From: Bacteroidales bacterium | Lineage (GTDB): Bacteria; Bacteroidota; Bacteroidia; Bacteroidales; UBA932 | DNA length: 64,000 nucleotides | Assembly: GCA_024402095.1 (NCBI GenBank) | Contig: JAKSJU010000002.1 | Location: 29,123-93,122, forward strand | Direction: 5' to 3' | In this document: positions 35,082 through 46,080 of the stretch, piece after piece | How positions within the stretch are numbered: the first letter of the stretch is position 1 | Layout: each line of letters starts with the position of its first letter | Position numbers and translations under genes: made by a program | The notes under the pieces: model-generated | What the model was told of the DNA's origin: nothing | The model's database searches: none | Seen by the model: the letters and a program-made list of their open reading frames with translations, nothing else

Positions 35082-36380
35082 ATGGGCACGTCAGTCCTTG
35101 CGCCACTTCCGGAAAGAATGCGTCCGCATAGTCTGAAAGACTACGTCGGGCAGAAGCATCTTGTAGGGGAAGGGTGCATCCTAAGGAATATGATTGAGAG
35201 CGGAAGCATCTCATCATTCATTCTGTGGGGTCCTCCGGGTGTAGGAAAGACCACTTTGGCGAGGATTATCGCAGACACCCTGGACAGGGAGTTCTACACA
35301 CTTTCAGCAATCAGTTCCGGAGTGAAGGATGTCCGTGAAGTGATAGACGGAGCGAAGAGCAAATCATTGTTCTCACATGCCGCAGCCCCGATTCTGTTCA
35401 TCGATGAGATCCACAGGTTCAACAAGGCGCAGCAGGATGCACTGCTGGGTGCCGTTGAGTCCGGGACAGTGGTACTGGTGGGTGCCACCACCGAAAATCC
35501 ATCATTTGAAGTCATCACTCCCCTCCTGTCACGCTGTCAGGTTTTTGTTCTCAAATCCCTTGAGACAGAGGACCTGCAGGCATTGCTGGACAGGGCAGTC
35601 AGCGAGGATGAAATCCTGAAGGAAAGAAACATAAGGATTGAAGAAACTGACGCTTTGTTCCGCCACAGCGGAGGAGACGGGCGCAAGCTGCTGAACATAC
35701 TGGAGATAGTTGTTGATGCTCTGGCTTCGAACAAGGAAATCATCATCAACAACAAGACTGTAACCGACTGCCTTCAGGAAAACATTGCCATTTATGACAA
35801 GAACGGAGAAATGCATTATGACATCATTTCTGCGTTCATCAAGAGCATAAGGGGTTCGGACCCGAATGCAGCCGTATATTATCTTGCACGTATGCTGGAC
35901 GGGGGTGAAGATCCACTTTTCATAGCCCGCAGGATGTGTCTCAGCGCCTCCGAAGACGTAGGCCTGGCCAACCCCAACGCATTGCTGCTTGCCAATGCCA
36001 CATTCCAGGTGGTAAATCAGATAGGCATGCCGGAAGCACGCATCCCTTTGTCCGAGTGTGCGGTATATCTGGCATCTTCTCCAAAGAGCAACGCTTCTTA
36101 CCTCGCAATAGAAAAAGCTCTTCAGGAAGCGCGTGAAAACAAAACAAGACCGGTTCCTCTGTACCTCAGAAATGCCCCGACCAAGCTTATGGAAGAGCTC
36201 GGCTATTCCGACGGATACAAGTACGCACACGATTATCCGGGACATTTCACAGACCTGGAATTCATGCCTGAAGGACTTGAAGGAAAGGCTTTCTACGAGC
36301 CGCAGCCGAATGCACACGAAGATAAACTGAAAGCCTATCTCAAGGCCTGCTGGCCGAAATATTATTCAGAAAAGAAATAA
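35082..36380 (+). CDS. rarA: Replication-associated recombination protein RarA (MgsA)
   Basis: A 432-residue AAA+ ATPase that acts at stalled replication forks. Visible: the N-terminal PLPERMRPHSLKDYVGQKH, Walker A GPPGVGKTT, Walker B LFIDEIHRFNK, sensor 1 GATTENPSF, and the C-terminal MgsA-type tetramerisation region with GGEDPLFIARRM and ASEDVGLANP. The length is normal. It is adjacent (stop-to-stop) to the convergent TamL-like gene. Confidence 0.95.
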   Translation: MGTSVLAPLPERMRPHSLKDYVGQKHLVGEGCILRNMIESGSISSFILWGPPGVGKTTLARIIADTLDREFYTLSAISSGVKDVREVIDGAKSKSLFSHAAAPILFIDEIHRFNKAQQDALLGAVESGTVVLVGATTENPSFEVITPLLSRCQVFVLKSLETEDLQALLDRAVSEDEILKERNIRIEETDALFRHSGGDGRKLLNILEIVVDALASNKEIIINNKTVTDCLQENIAIYDKNGEMHYDIISAFIKSIRGSDPNAAVYYLARMLDGGEDPLFIARRMCLSASEDVGLANPNALLLANATFQVVNQIGMPEARIPLSECAVYLASSPKSNASYLAIEKALQEARENKTRPVPLYLRNAPTKLMEELGYSDGYKYAHDYPGHFTDLEFMPEGLEGKAFYEPQPNAHEDKLKAYLKACWPKYYSEKK

Positions 36381-38507
36381 TCAGAAAGGATATCCTACGC
36401 CGAAATGGATTGCGAAAGACTTGGTGTTGAAGTAATCTTTCGGACTTATCCATCTTTCACCTTCCGGTCTTGACGGATTGTAAATCTGGAAACCGGCATC
36501 AAAACGGAGAAGTATATAGTCAAGATTGACTCTCAAACCGGCTCCCCAGTCCGCTGCAATAGCCTTATAGAAGTCATTGAAGTGGAAAACCTGTTCCTGA
36601 TAGTCCGCATTTATATTCCAGACGTTACCGGCATCGGCAAAGAGTGCTCCTTCAAGCTTCCAGAACATCTTGAACCTGTATTCCAAGTTTGCCTCCAGCT
36701 TAATGTCACCGGTTTGGTTAGGTATTGCAAACAACTTGTAATCCTGTGAAAATCCCGGTCCGACAGATCTGGCCTGCCATCCTCTCAAACTGTTCGCGCC
36801 ACCGCTGTAGAACTGTTTTTCATAAGGCATGGAAGTAGAATTTCCATAGGCGAAACCGACACCTGTCAGCAGTCTTAATGCAAGTGTATGGCCGTCATTC
36901 TTTCCCCAGCTTATTCCTCTTGCAAGATTTATCTCAGCTCTTACGTATTGGGCGTACGGCGAACCGAAAATCGTTCTCTGACCCAGTTCATCGACAGGGA
37001 GTACCTTATTCAAGGCACTGAGCAGATTGCCTGACAGGTCGAATGATATCCTTTCGCTATGATAGGAACCTTTAGGTATCAGTTCGTCGTAACTGCTGTT
37101 GATGATTGTTCCACCCACTCCGGCATCCATATGGCTGATATATGACGAAGCCATATAAGGATTCTCTATGAGCACCTTGATAAATTCTTCGCTGATATTC
37201 AGCATTCTGACAAAATTCAATTGAAGAGGATATAGCTGATATCTCAACCTGTTATTGAAGGAGCCGGTATATCCGAATGAACCGGAAGCGATGTTTCTGG
37301 TGAACTCTGGCCTGTTCTGATAATTGAAAGACAACTTCACCTCGGTTCTCGGGAGAACTCCGCCTTTGAAAGCCGAATAAGGCAGTCCGACGAATCTCGG
37401 AAGGCTCAGGCTGGTGGACACACCGAATTCGTTGGAGCGCACGTTGCTCTTGTCAAGTTTGAAAAGGAAATTGCCGCTTAGATTGACATTGAGCCATTCG
37501 CCGCCGTGGAAGATGTTCTTATGGTAGAAAGTTAGTTTCGGAGCGACACCGAAAAGTCCTGTAGAATTGGACGAGAGTTCAAGATTGGCCTTGAAACCCT
37601 TCAGCTCAGACTCGGACAGGACGATGTTGCAGTTAACCTCTGAAGAATCGCCCGCATTCATTTCGACCGACACTGAATTGAACAGTTTGAGAGAGGAAAG
37701 TCTTGAGTAAGTGTTATTTACATTCTTCTCACTGTAAATGTCGCCGGGATGCAGGGTATTGAGATTCTTGAGTATCGAAGGCTTTATGGTCACGTCGGAA
37801 GAATGCGAAATGCTGACTTCACCTATTGTATACTTCTGCAAGGGCCTGGAATTCCTGATCTGATATCTGAGGGTGGTCTTTCCCGGAACAGTTACAGTAT
37901 CTGCCACGAAAGAGTAATTGCTCTTGCTGTAATCATAATATCCCAGATTCCTGAAATAAGCTGCGCTTCTCACGCTCTCCTTTTCCAGGATATCTTCGGA
38001 AAGGTATATACCTTCCTGAACAAGAGAATTGTCGATATCGGAGAAGAATTCATCTGAAAATTCTCCATCAGGGATATCATAACGGATTTCGGATACCGTC
38101 TTCCGCTCTCCCAAGTCGATTATATAATTGACATGAGTCAACTGCTTTTTAGTGGAAATCTCTGCGTCGACTTTCGCATCATAATATCCAAGATATTCCA
38201 GATGTGTTCTGATATTATCGACAGAGCCGTTAACGACATCACTATCGAAAATAACAGGTTCTGTTCCAATCTTCTTGAATATTCCTCCCCATCCGTACAT
38301 TCCAAGCAAAGGGGACCAGTCACCTATCAGCCTTGCATTAGACTGCTGCTTGATGTATGGGGTAATCTCGGATAACGACAGTTTGCCACCCGACACGAAC
38401 GTAACTTCATTCCTGGCCAGCCTTGACTGGTCGGGAGCAAGCGATCTGGTTGTACTGCAGGACAGTGCAAGAAGCAGAACTGCTGAATATGCTATCGTCC
38501 GTTTCAT
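36381..38507 (-). CDS. TamL-like lipidated BamA/TamA-family outer membrane assembly protein
   Basis: A 708-residue Omp85 protein with an N-terminal lipoprotein signal (lipobox LALSC, Cys17). POTRA-like repeats follow (about 30-350, with HLEYLGYYDAKV and YFRNLGYYDYSKS), then a 16-strand-type barrel with the GWQARSVGPG segment near residue 580 and the C-terminal GVGYPF. Lipidated TamA homologues (TamL) are known in Bacteroidota and work with TamB in outer membrane protein or lipid traffic; no tamB is seen here. I chose ATG 38507. The longer open frame back to 38963 runs antisense through the methyltransferase gene and is not real. Confidence 0.85.
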   Translation of the reverse strand: MKRTIAYSAVLLLALSCSTTRSLAPDQSRLARNEVTFVSGGKLSLSEITPYIKQQSNARLIGDWSPLLGMYGWGGIFKKIGTEPVIFDSDVVNGSVDNIRTHLEYLGYYDAKVDAEISTKKQLTHVNYIIDLGERKTVSEIRYDIPDGEFSDEFFSDIDNSLVQEGIYLSEDILEKESVRSAAYFRNLGYYDYSKSNYSFVADTVTVPGKTTLRYQIRNSRPLQKYTIGEVSISHSSDVTIKPSILKNLNTLHPGDIYSEKNVNNTYSRLSSLKLFNSVSVEMNAGDSSEVNCNIVLSESELKGFKANLELSSNSTGLFGVAPKLTFYHKNIFHGGEWLNVNLSGNFLFKLDKSNVRSNEFGVSTSLSLPRFVGLPYSAFKGGVLPRTEVKLSFNYQNRPEFTRNIASGSFGYTGSFNNRLRYQLYPLQLNFVRMLNISEEFIKVLIENPYMASSYISHMDAGVGGTIINSSYDELIPKGSYHSERISFDLSGNLLSALNKVLPVDELGQRTIFGSPYAQYVRAEINLARGISWGKNDGHTLALRLLTGVGFAYGNSTSMPYEKQFYSGGANSLRGWQARSVGPGFSQDYKLFAIPNQTGDIKLEANLEYRFKMFWKLEGALFADAGNVWNINADYQEQVFHFNDFYKAIAADWGAGLRVNLDYILLRFDAGFQIYNPSRPEGERWISPKDYFNTKSFAIHFGVGYPF

Positions 38508-38518
38508 GTAATATCTAG

Positions 38519-38526
38519 CAAATTTA
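38519..38526 (-). promoter_or_regulatory. Bacteroides-type -7 box for the TamL-like gene
   Basis: On the minus strand this reads TAAATTTG, 12 nt before the ATG at 38507. It sits back to back with the plus-strand -7 box at 38541-38548. Confidence 0.4.
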
Positions 38527-38540
38527 GTAAAATTAATGAG

Positions 38541-38548
38541 TATCTTTG
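38541..38548 (+). promoter_or_regulatory. Bacteroides-type -7 box that decides the start of the SpoU methyltransferase
   Basis: TATCTTTG lies five bases before ATG 38554 but inside the frame if translation began at ATG 38536. A promoter here favours 38554 as the true, nearly leaderless start. Confidence 0.45.
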
Positions 38549-38553
38549 CCGAA

Positions 38554-39252
38554 ATGACCAACGCAGACATCAAATACATCAGGTCCCTGAGAGAAAAGAA
38601 ATTCAGGGACGAGTACGGTTTGTTCGTAGTAGAAGGTGAAAAGATGGTAAAAGAAGCCATGGATTCATCATTTGACGTGGTTGACGTATTCCGCAAGGAG
38701 GAAATCGGTGAAGAAGCGATGTCAAGGATCAGCACTATGAGTTCCCCGTCCCCGGTCCTTGCCGTTGTAAGGCAGAAGCATTGGGAAATGGACAGGGACA
38801 TTCCTGAAGGCCTGTACCTCGGCCTTGATTCCGTGCGTGATCCGGGCAACATGGGCACAATCGTAAGGTTATCCGACTGGTTCGGCGTAGATACGGTATT
38901 CGCATCGGAAGATTCTGTCGAATTGTACAACCCGAAAGTGATACAGGCAACTATGGGTGCCATATTCAGAAAGAAAGTGGTCTATTGCAGCATTCCACGA
39001 TTGTGCGAATGCTTTGTCAACGCTGGCAGAAAAGTCTATGGAACCTTTCTTGACGGTGAGAACATTTACAGCAAGCATCTTGAAAAAGATGCGCTCGTGA
39101 TTATGGGCAACGAATCCAACGGCATCAGCAAGGCCACAGCTGAGAAGGTCACCGACAGGCTGTTGATTCCGTCATTTGCCAAAGGTCCTACAGCAGAGTC
39201 ACTTAACGTTGCGGTAGCTACCGCCATAACATTATCGGAATTCAGAAGATGA
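38554..39252 (+). CDS. SpoU/TrmH-family RNA 2'-O-methyltransferase
   Basis: A 232-residue SPOUT enzyme that uses SAM to methylate ribose 2'-OH in rRNA or tRNA. An N-terminal substrate-binding domain (FVVEGEKMVKEA) is followed by the knotted SpoU domain with motif 1 DPGNMGTIVR, motif 2 IMGNESNGIS and motif 3 AESLNVAVATAI. Target RNA unknown. The ATG at 38554 matches the usual family start (x-x-IKYIRSL) and the promoter; ATG 38536 is the alternative. It overlaps the GH13 gene by four bases. Confidence 0.88.
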   Translation: MTNADIKYIRSLREKKFRDEYGLFVVEGEKMVKEAMDSSFDVVDVFRKEEIGEEAMSRISTMSSPSPVLAVVRQKHWEMDRDIPEGLYLGLDSVRDPGNMGTIVRLSDWFGVDTVFASEDSVELYNPKVIQATMGAIFRKKVVYCSIPRLCECFVNAGRKVYGTFLDGENIYSKHLEKDALVIMGNESNGISKATAEKVTDRLLIPSFAKGPTAESLNVAVATAITLSEFRR

Positions 39253-40496
39253 CAATATATCAGGTACTGCCCAGATTGTGGGGAAAAGGAAAGATGTCGG
39301 ACTTGGACAAAGAGACTTTCACATATCTGAAGTCCCTCGGAATCTCTCACGTATGGTTTACGGGCATCATAAGGCACGCAAGCGGAAAAGACTATGTCAA
39401 AGGAGACCCGGGCTGCCCGTTCGCAATTTCTGACTATTGTGACGTGAATCCTTATCTTGCCAACGATCCTGACAACAGAATAATGGAATTCGAGGACCTC
39501 GTAGCAAGGACACATGCAATGGGGCTCAAAGTCATAATTGATTTCATCCCCAATCATGTATGCGCAGACTATGACGGGGACATTCCGGTGTATGACTGGC
39601 ACGACTACGACTGGACTGATACGCGCAAGATCAATTACAGTGCACCCGGCACATGGGACAGGATGCTGCAGATAATAAGATTCTGGGCCGTAAAGGGCGT
39701 GGACGGGTTCAGGTGTGATATGGTCGAACTTGTCGACGTAAACTTCTTCAACTGGATGATTTCCAGGGTCCGCAATGAATTTCCGACAATCTGCTTCATA
39801 GCGGAAGTCTATGGCAGGGACAACTACCGGAAATACCTCGAAACCGGCTGTTTTGATCTTCTTTACGACAAATCGGGCGCATACGACAGCCTGATGTCCG
39901 TAATGAACGGAGGCGACATCCGTTCTCTGAGCTGGAACTGGCAATGGCTCGGCGACATGCAGCCGCGTATGCTGAATTTTCTGGAGAACCACGACGAGCA
40001 GAGACTCCAGAGACCGGACTATGCCGCGCTCGCCTACTCCGCACTGTTCAATTCCGCATCATTCATGCTGTACTTCGGAGAAGAGATTGATGAGCGGGCG
40101 GTCGAATCCGACAACAGAAGGACTTCGATATTCGACATAGTGAAGCTTCCATCTATGGAGCGCCTGTACAATCATATCCACAAGAAGTCCAAGGGCTTGT
40201 CTAAAGCGGAAAAGGACTGTCTTTCAAGACACAAGGATATACTCAACCTGGCGGCTGAAATCAGGGAATGGAGCAATTATGACCTTCTGTACTGCAATGC
40301 AGGCGATGTATTCCCATTCTTGAGATACACATCAGACATCAGGAAACCTTCTTACCTTATTGTCAGCAACTTCCAGGACAAGGACATTGACACTATAATT
40401 TCCATTCCTCCAGATGCAAAAAAGAAATGCCGCCTCAGAAGAGACAGCATTTCAGTCAGCGTGAAATCTCACGACTGTATCATTCTACCACTCTAG
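39249..40496 (+). CDS. Cytoplasmic GH13 alpha-amylase-family protein
   Basis: A 415-residue GH13 enzyme without a signal peptide. Motifs: region I DFIPNHV (about residues 98-104), region II VDGFRCDMVE with nucleophile Asp157, region III IAEVYG with acid/base Glu186, and region IV ENHDEQR with Asp249. A small C-terminal beta domain completes it. It would act on alpha-glucans or maltooligosaccharides inside the cell; hydrolase or transferase action cannot be told. It is translationally coupled (ATGA) to the SpoU gene and its end overlaps the convergent phosphofructokinase gene by 12 nt. Confidence 0.88.
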   Translation: MTIYQVLPRLWGKGKMSDLDKETFTYLKSLGISHVWFTGIIRHASGKDYVKGDPGCPFAISDYCDVNPYLANDPDNRIMEFEDLVARTHAMGLKVIIDFIPNHVCADYDGDIPVYDWHDYDWTDTRKINYSAPGTWDRMLQIIRFWAVKGVDGFRCDMVELVDVNFFNWMISRVRNEFPTICFIAEVYGRDNYRKYLETGCFDLLYDKSGAYDSLMSVMNGGDIRSLSWNWQWLGDMQPRMLNFLENHDEQRLQRPDYAALAYSALFNSASFMLYFGEEIDERAVESDNRRTSIFDIVKLPSMERLYNHIHKKSKGLSKAEKDCLSRHKDILNLAAEIREWSNYDLLYCNAGDVFPFLRYTSDIRKPSYLIVSNFQDKDIDTIISIPPDAKKKCRLRRDSISVSVKSHDCIILPL

Positions 40497-41717
40497 AATC
40501 TTCTTGAAGTCGTAGTCTTCAGGATTTGAGACATACTTGGCAGCTTCCTTGTAGTCTGCAGGGGTGATATACTGTGCAATATTCCTGTAGTAATTCTGCG
40601 CGATACCGCCTTCCATATCTACGCGGCGAGGAGGAATCTTGCCCTCTTCATTCTGGAGATCATGGAGATACAGAGGCTTTGCGTTACCGAAAGAGTCAAC
40701 GTATACCATACAACCGGTCTCGCCCTTCTCAAAGAGCTCATAAGCGCCCATTGCAAGCTCTGTGCAATAGCTCAGGTCGTATGCTATAGGATCCTGGCAG
40801 CGGACGTCATAGCCGATCTCGACCGGACGGGTCTTCACTCCCTTGAAACCGATTTTCTTGAACTCTTTCTCGAGAAGTTCGTTGAAAAGCACAGCCTTGC
40901 TGATCTTGCCGAGTTCAGGATGTCCATGCTCGTCATAGGTCATGGTAACACCAGCATCCTTGATATCCTTAGGATCAAGGTCATGGAATACGCCTTCAGC
41001 AACGACCACAGTACCATAGCCGATACCGAGAATAGAACGCTTGAGTATGGCTGATATAGTGAGCTTTATTATCTTGTCGATGTTGATGCCGGTCTTGTTG
41101 AACATCTCAGGAATAATGGTCATAGGGCAATGTGTAGCTTCACCGATTCCGAGTGCAAGATGTCCTGCACTGCGTCCCATTGCTGAAATGAGAAGCCAGT
41201 TTCCGGAAGTGCGTGCATCCTCATAGATAGTGCGTGCGATATGCGCACCCTCATCCTTTGCTGAATTGAATCCGAAAGTAGGAGCGTTCATCGGCAGAGG
41301 AAGGTCGTTGTCGATAGTCTTAGGGACGTGGATATTGTGGATAGGATATTTCTTTGCCTCAAGGAACTTGGCGATGCGGTTTGCAGTGGAAGCGGTATCA
41401 TCACCACCCACGGTAACAAGAAGCTTTACGTCATTATCCTTGAAGAGGCCGAGATTGAAATTCTTCTCGAAGTCTTCGTCAGTCGGTTTGAAACGGCTCA
41501 TCTGAAGATAGGAACCGCCTCTGTTGAAATAAGCGTCGGCTTTGAAGAAATCAAGGTCCTCAGTACGAGGATTCTGATTGAAAAGTCCGCTGTAACCTCC
41601 GTGGAGGCCGATAACGCGATAGCCGTTAGACAGGAAAGTCTTGGCTACAGAGCAGACGACGGTATTCATTCCCGGAGCCGGGCCGCCGCCGCAAAGAATA
41701 ATAATTGATCCTTTCAT
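40485..41717 (-). CDS. 6-phosphofructokinase, PPi-dependent type
   Basis: A 410-residue phosphofructokinase that phosphorylates fructose 6-phosphate. Two positions that separate PPi-using from ATP-using enzymes point to PPi: Asp107 in GGDD (104-107; glycine in E. coli ATP-PFK) and Lys133 in PKTIDND (132-138; ATP enzymes have PGTIDND). The active-site TIDND and MGRSAGHLA segments are intact. PPi-PFK is reversible and saves ATP in glycolysis, as known in anaerobic Bacteroidota. It has a 128-nt divergent gap to ligA. Confidence 0.9.
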   Translation of the reverse strand: MKGSIIILCGGGPAPGMNTVVCSVAKTFLSNGYRVIGLHGGYSGLFNQNPRTEDLDFFKADAYFNRGGSYLQMSRFKPTDEDFEKNFNLGLFKDNDVKLLVTVGGDDTASTANRIAKFLEAKKYPIHNIHVPKTIDNDLPLPMNAPTFGFNSAKDEGAHIARTIYEDARTSGNWLLISAMGRSAGHLALGIGEATHCPMTIIPEMFNKTGINIDKIIKLTISAILKRSILGIGYGTVVVAEGVFHDLDPKDIKDAGVTMTYDEHGHPELGKISKAVLFNELLEKEFKKIGFKGVKTRPVEIGYDVRCQDPIAYDLSYCTELAMGAYELFEKGETGCMVYVDSFGNAKPLYLHDLQNEEGKIPPRRVDMEGGIAQNYYRNIAQYITPADYKEAAKYVSNPEDYDFKKILEW

Positions 41718-41804
41718 ATCTGGAATAAAATAGTTGCTTCAAAAATCTTGTAAATTTACCAAATTCCAGTGTAATATCAAACACCGGAAAGCATCATAAA
41801 TGCT

Positions 41805-41836
41805 CTTGAAATACTGAGTATAATTTGTTAGATTTG
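41805..41836 (+). promoter_or_regulatory. Promoter of ligA
   Basis: CTTG (41805-41808), a 20-base spacer and TAGATTTG (41829-41836) fit the Bacteroides consensus. The ATG at 41846 is only nine bases beyond, so the leader is at most a few nucleotides. Confidence 0.5.
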
Positions 41837-41839
41837 TAG

Positions 41840-43900
<2,061 letters not shown>

Positions 43901-43920
43901 TTAGTTAAGAGGTTAATTAT

Positions 43921-46080
43921 ATGAGTTTCAGCGAGTTTTCACAGAAAGACTATGAAATGATCCAGCAGGAATGGGAGATTCTTAAAGAGTCCGCCCGGAA
44001 ACGCTGCAAGGATGAGACGGAGATGCAGGTCGTAGAAAAGGCTTTTGAATTTGCGAACCAGGCGCACAAGAATGTGAGAAGACGTTCCGGTGAGCCGTAT
44101 ATCTTCCACCCGATCGCCGTTGCAAAAATAGTCATCGAAGAAATAGGACTTGGCTACAAATCCATATCCGCGGCCCTTCTGCACGACGTTGTAGAAGATA
44201 CGGAATACACCCTGGAAGACATCAACAACCTTTTCGGGGAGAAAATAGCATCCCTGGTCGACGGCCTGACAAAAATCAAGACCGTGCTTGACAACGAGGA
44301 CAAGAAGAATAACGGTACAGTGTACACTGAAAGCCTTCAGGCGGAGAACTTCAAACGTATTCTTCTGACTCTCAACGATGATGTCCGCGTGGTTCTCATC
44401 AAACTGGCCGACAGGTTGCACAACTGCCGCACCATCGATTCAATGCCTGAGAGGAAAAGGGACAAGATTCTCAGTGAGACGATGTTCATTTTCATACCTC
44501 TTGCGCACAGGCTGGGACTTTACAGCGTCAAGTCCGAAATGGAGAATATCTGGCTGAAATACAAAGAGCCCGATGAATACAAGGAACTCTCCAGCAAGAT
44601 CAACCAGAACGTTTCAAGCAGAAGCCGTGAGATACAGGAATTCATCACCCCTATCGAGGAAGCACTGACAGCGGCAGGCTTCAAGTTTGAAATAAAAAGA
44701 AGGGTAAAGACACCATACTCAATCTATTATAAGATGCGCACCAAGAAGGTGCCGTTCGAGCAGATTTTCGACCTTTACGCTGTACGAATCATTTTCGACC
44801 CTTCCGACAACACTCCGGAAACGGAAAAAAGGGAGGCATACATGATATATATCACCCTTCTGAATCTGTACCACGACCAGCAGAGCCGTTTCAGGGATTG
44901 GATCAAGCAGCCGAAAAGCAACGGGTATGAAGCGCTGCACTGCACTCTGATGAGTCATGGTGGATTCTGGGTGGAAGTTCAGATACGTTCGAGACGAATG
45001 GACGATATCGCTGAAAAAGGTATCGCCGCACATTGGGCATACAAGAGCCACGGTTTCATAAAGGAAAACGAAAGCGAGATGGACAAATGGCTCGCAAGAG
45101 TACAGGAAGTGCTCGTCAGCAAGGACCTCAAAGCCATCGAACTTCTTGATATCATACACGGTGACCTTGTAAGCTCCGACATAGTGGTATTTACGCCAAA
45201 AGGAGAACAGAAAACCATACAGAACGGTTCCACTGCCCTGGATTTTGCATATATGATACACAGCCATATAGGCAACAGCGCAATCGCAGCCAAGGTCAAC
45301 ATGAAGCTCTCCCCTCTCTCTCAGGTTCTCAAAGCCGGCGACCAGGTCGAAATCATTACCGCCCGCACCGGTCAGCCAAAGATAGAATGGCTGCAGTTCC
45401 TTCACACAAGGCATGCCCAGAATGTAGTGCTGGAATTTTTCAAGGACAGCCACGACGAAATAGCCGAATCAGGAAAGAATATATTCAATGAGAGACTGAG
45501 TGCATTGAACATCAAGCCGACGCATGACATAATCAAGCGTTTTATGGACTACACTCAGCTCAATGACCTAAACGAGCTGTATTTCAGGATAGGCACAGGC
45601 CTTATCGGTCCGGAGGACTTCAAAATCATTCTTCTCGGAGAGAAGGAGGCGGCAGACAGGAAAGAAAGGACAATCATCCTGGCGGACTGCTGCAACCCAA
45701 TTCCGGGAGATGCTGTAATCGGTATTCTGTCCGGCAAGGATACGGTAGTCGTGCACAAGAAATCCTGCCCGGTTGCCGAGAATGTGGCATCAAAATACGG
45801 CGAAAAAGTCGTAGTGCCGGAATGGGAGATGATTGAAAAGGAATTTCCTGTAAGGATTTCGCTGAAAGGTATCGACAAGGTCGGTATGCTCAACGAAATC
45901 ACGAACTACATATCCAACGTGATGGGTGTGAACATGAGGAAACTGCAGCTCGGATGCGAGGAAGGAATATTTGAAGGGTTCATAGAAATGCTTGTCAAAG
46001 ACAAGAAGAACCTGCAGAACATGATAGAAAATTTAAGAAAAATCGACGGCATCGAGGATGTTGTCAGAACTGATATCTGA
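43921..46080 (+). CDS. Bifunctional (p)ppGpp synthetase/hydrolase (Rel/SpoT)
   Basis: A 719-residue long RSH protein that makes and degrades the alarmone (p)ppGpp. The N-terminal HD hydrolase domain is intact (His63, HD at 88-89, ED at 92-93), so hydrolysis is expected. The synthetase domain has VKTPYSIYYKM and DLYAVRIIFD. A TGS domain (VFTPKGEQKTIQNGSTALDFAY) and a C-terminal ACT domain follow. The stop overlaps the Ig-like lipoprotein start by one base. Confidence 0.95.
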   Translation: MSFSEFSQKDYEMIQQEWEILKESARKRCKDETEMQVVEKAFEFANQAHKNVRRRSGEPYIFHPIAVAKIVIEEIGLGYKSISAALLHDVVEDTEYTLEDINNLFGEKIASLVDGLTKIKTVLDNEDKKNNGTVYTESLQAENFKRILLTLNDDVRVVLIKLADRLHNCRTIDSMPERKRDKILSETMFIFIPLAHRLGLYSVKSEMENIWLKYKEPDEYKELSSKINQNVSSRSREIQEFITPIEEALTAAGFKFEIKRRVKTPYSIYYKMRTKKVPFEQIFDLYAVRIIFDPSDNTPETEKREAYMIYITLLNLYHDQQSRFRDWIKQPKSNGYEALHCTLMSHGGFWVEVQIRSRRMDDIAEKGIAAHWAYKSHGFIKENESEMDKWLARVQEVLVSKDLKAIELLDIIHGDLVSSDIVVFTPKGEQKTIQNGSTALDFAYMIHSHIGNSAIAAKVNMKLSPLSQVLKAGDQVEIITARTGQPKIEWLQFLHTRHAQNVVLEFFKDSHDEIAESGKNIFNERLSALNIKPTHDIIKRFMDYTQLNDLNELYFRIGTGLIGPEDFKIILLGEKEAADRKERTIILADCCNPIPGDAVIGILSGKDTVVVHKKSCPVAENVASKYGEKVVVPEWEMIEKEFPVRISLKGIDKVGMLNEITNYISNVMGVNMRKLQLGCEEGIFEGFIEMLVKDKKNLQNMIENLRKIDGIEDVVRTDI

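Noticed and set aside
38508-38963. Upstream extension giving an 860-residue TamL-like protein
   Set aside because: The extra 152 codons run antisense through the SpoU methyltransferase gene, and the lipoprotein signal begins only at 38507.
41780-41805. Short inverted repeat AGCAT-CATAA-ATGCT in the PFK/ligA gap
   Set aside because: Only five base pairs and AT-rich, so it is expected by chance in a 128-nt gap.
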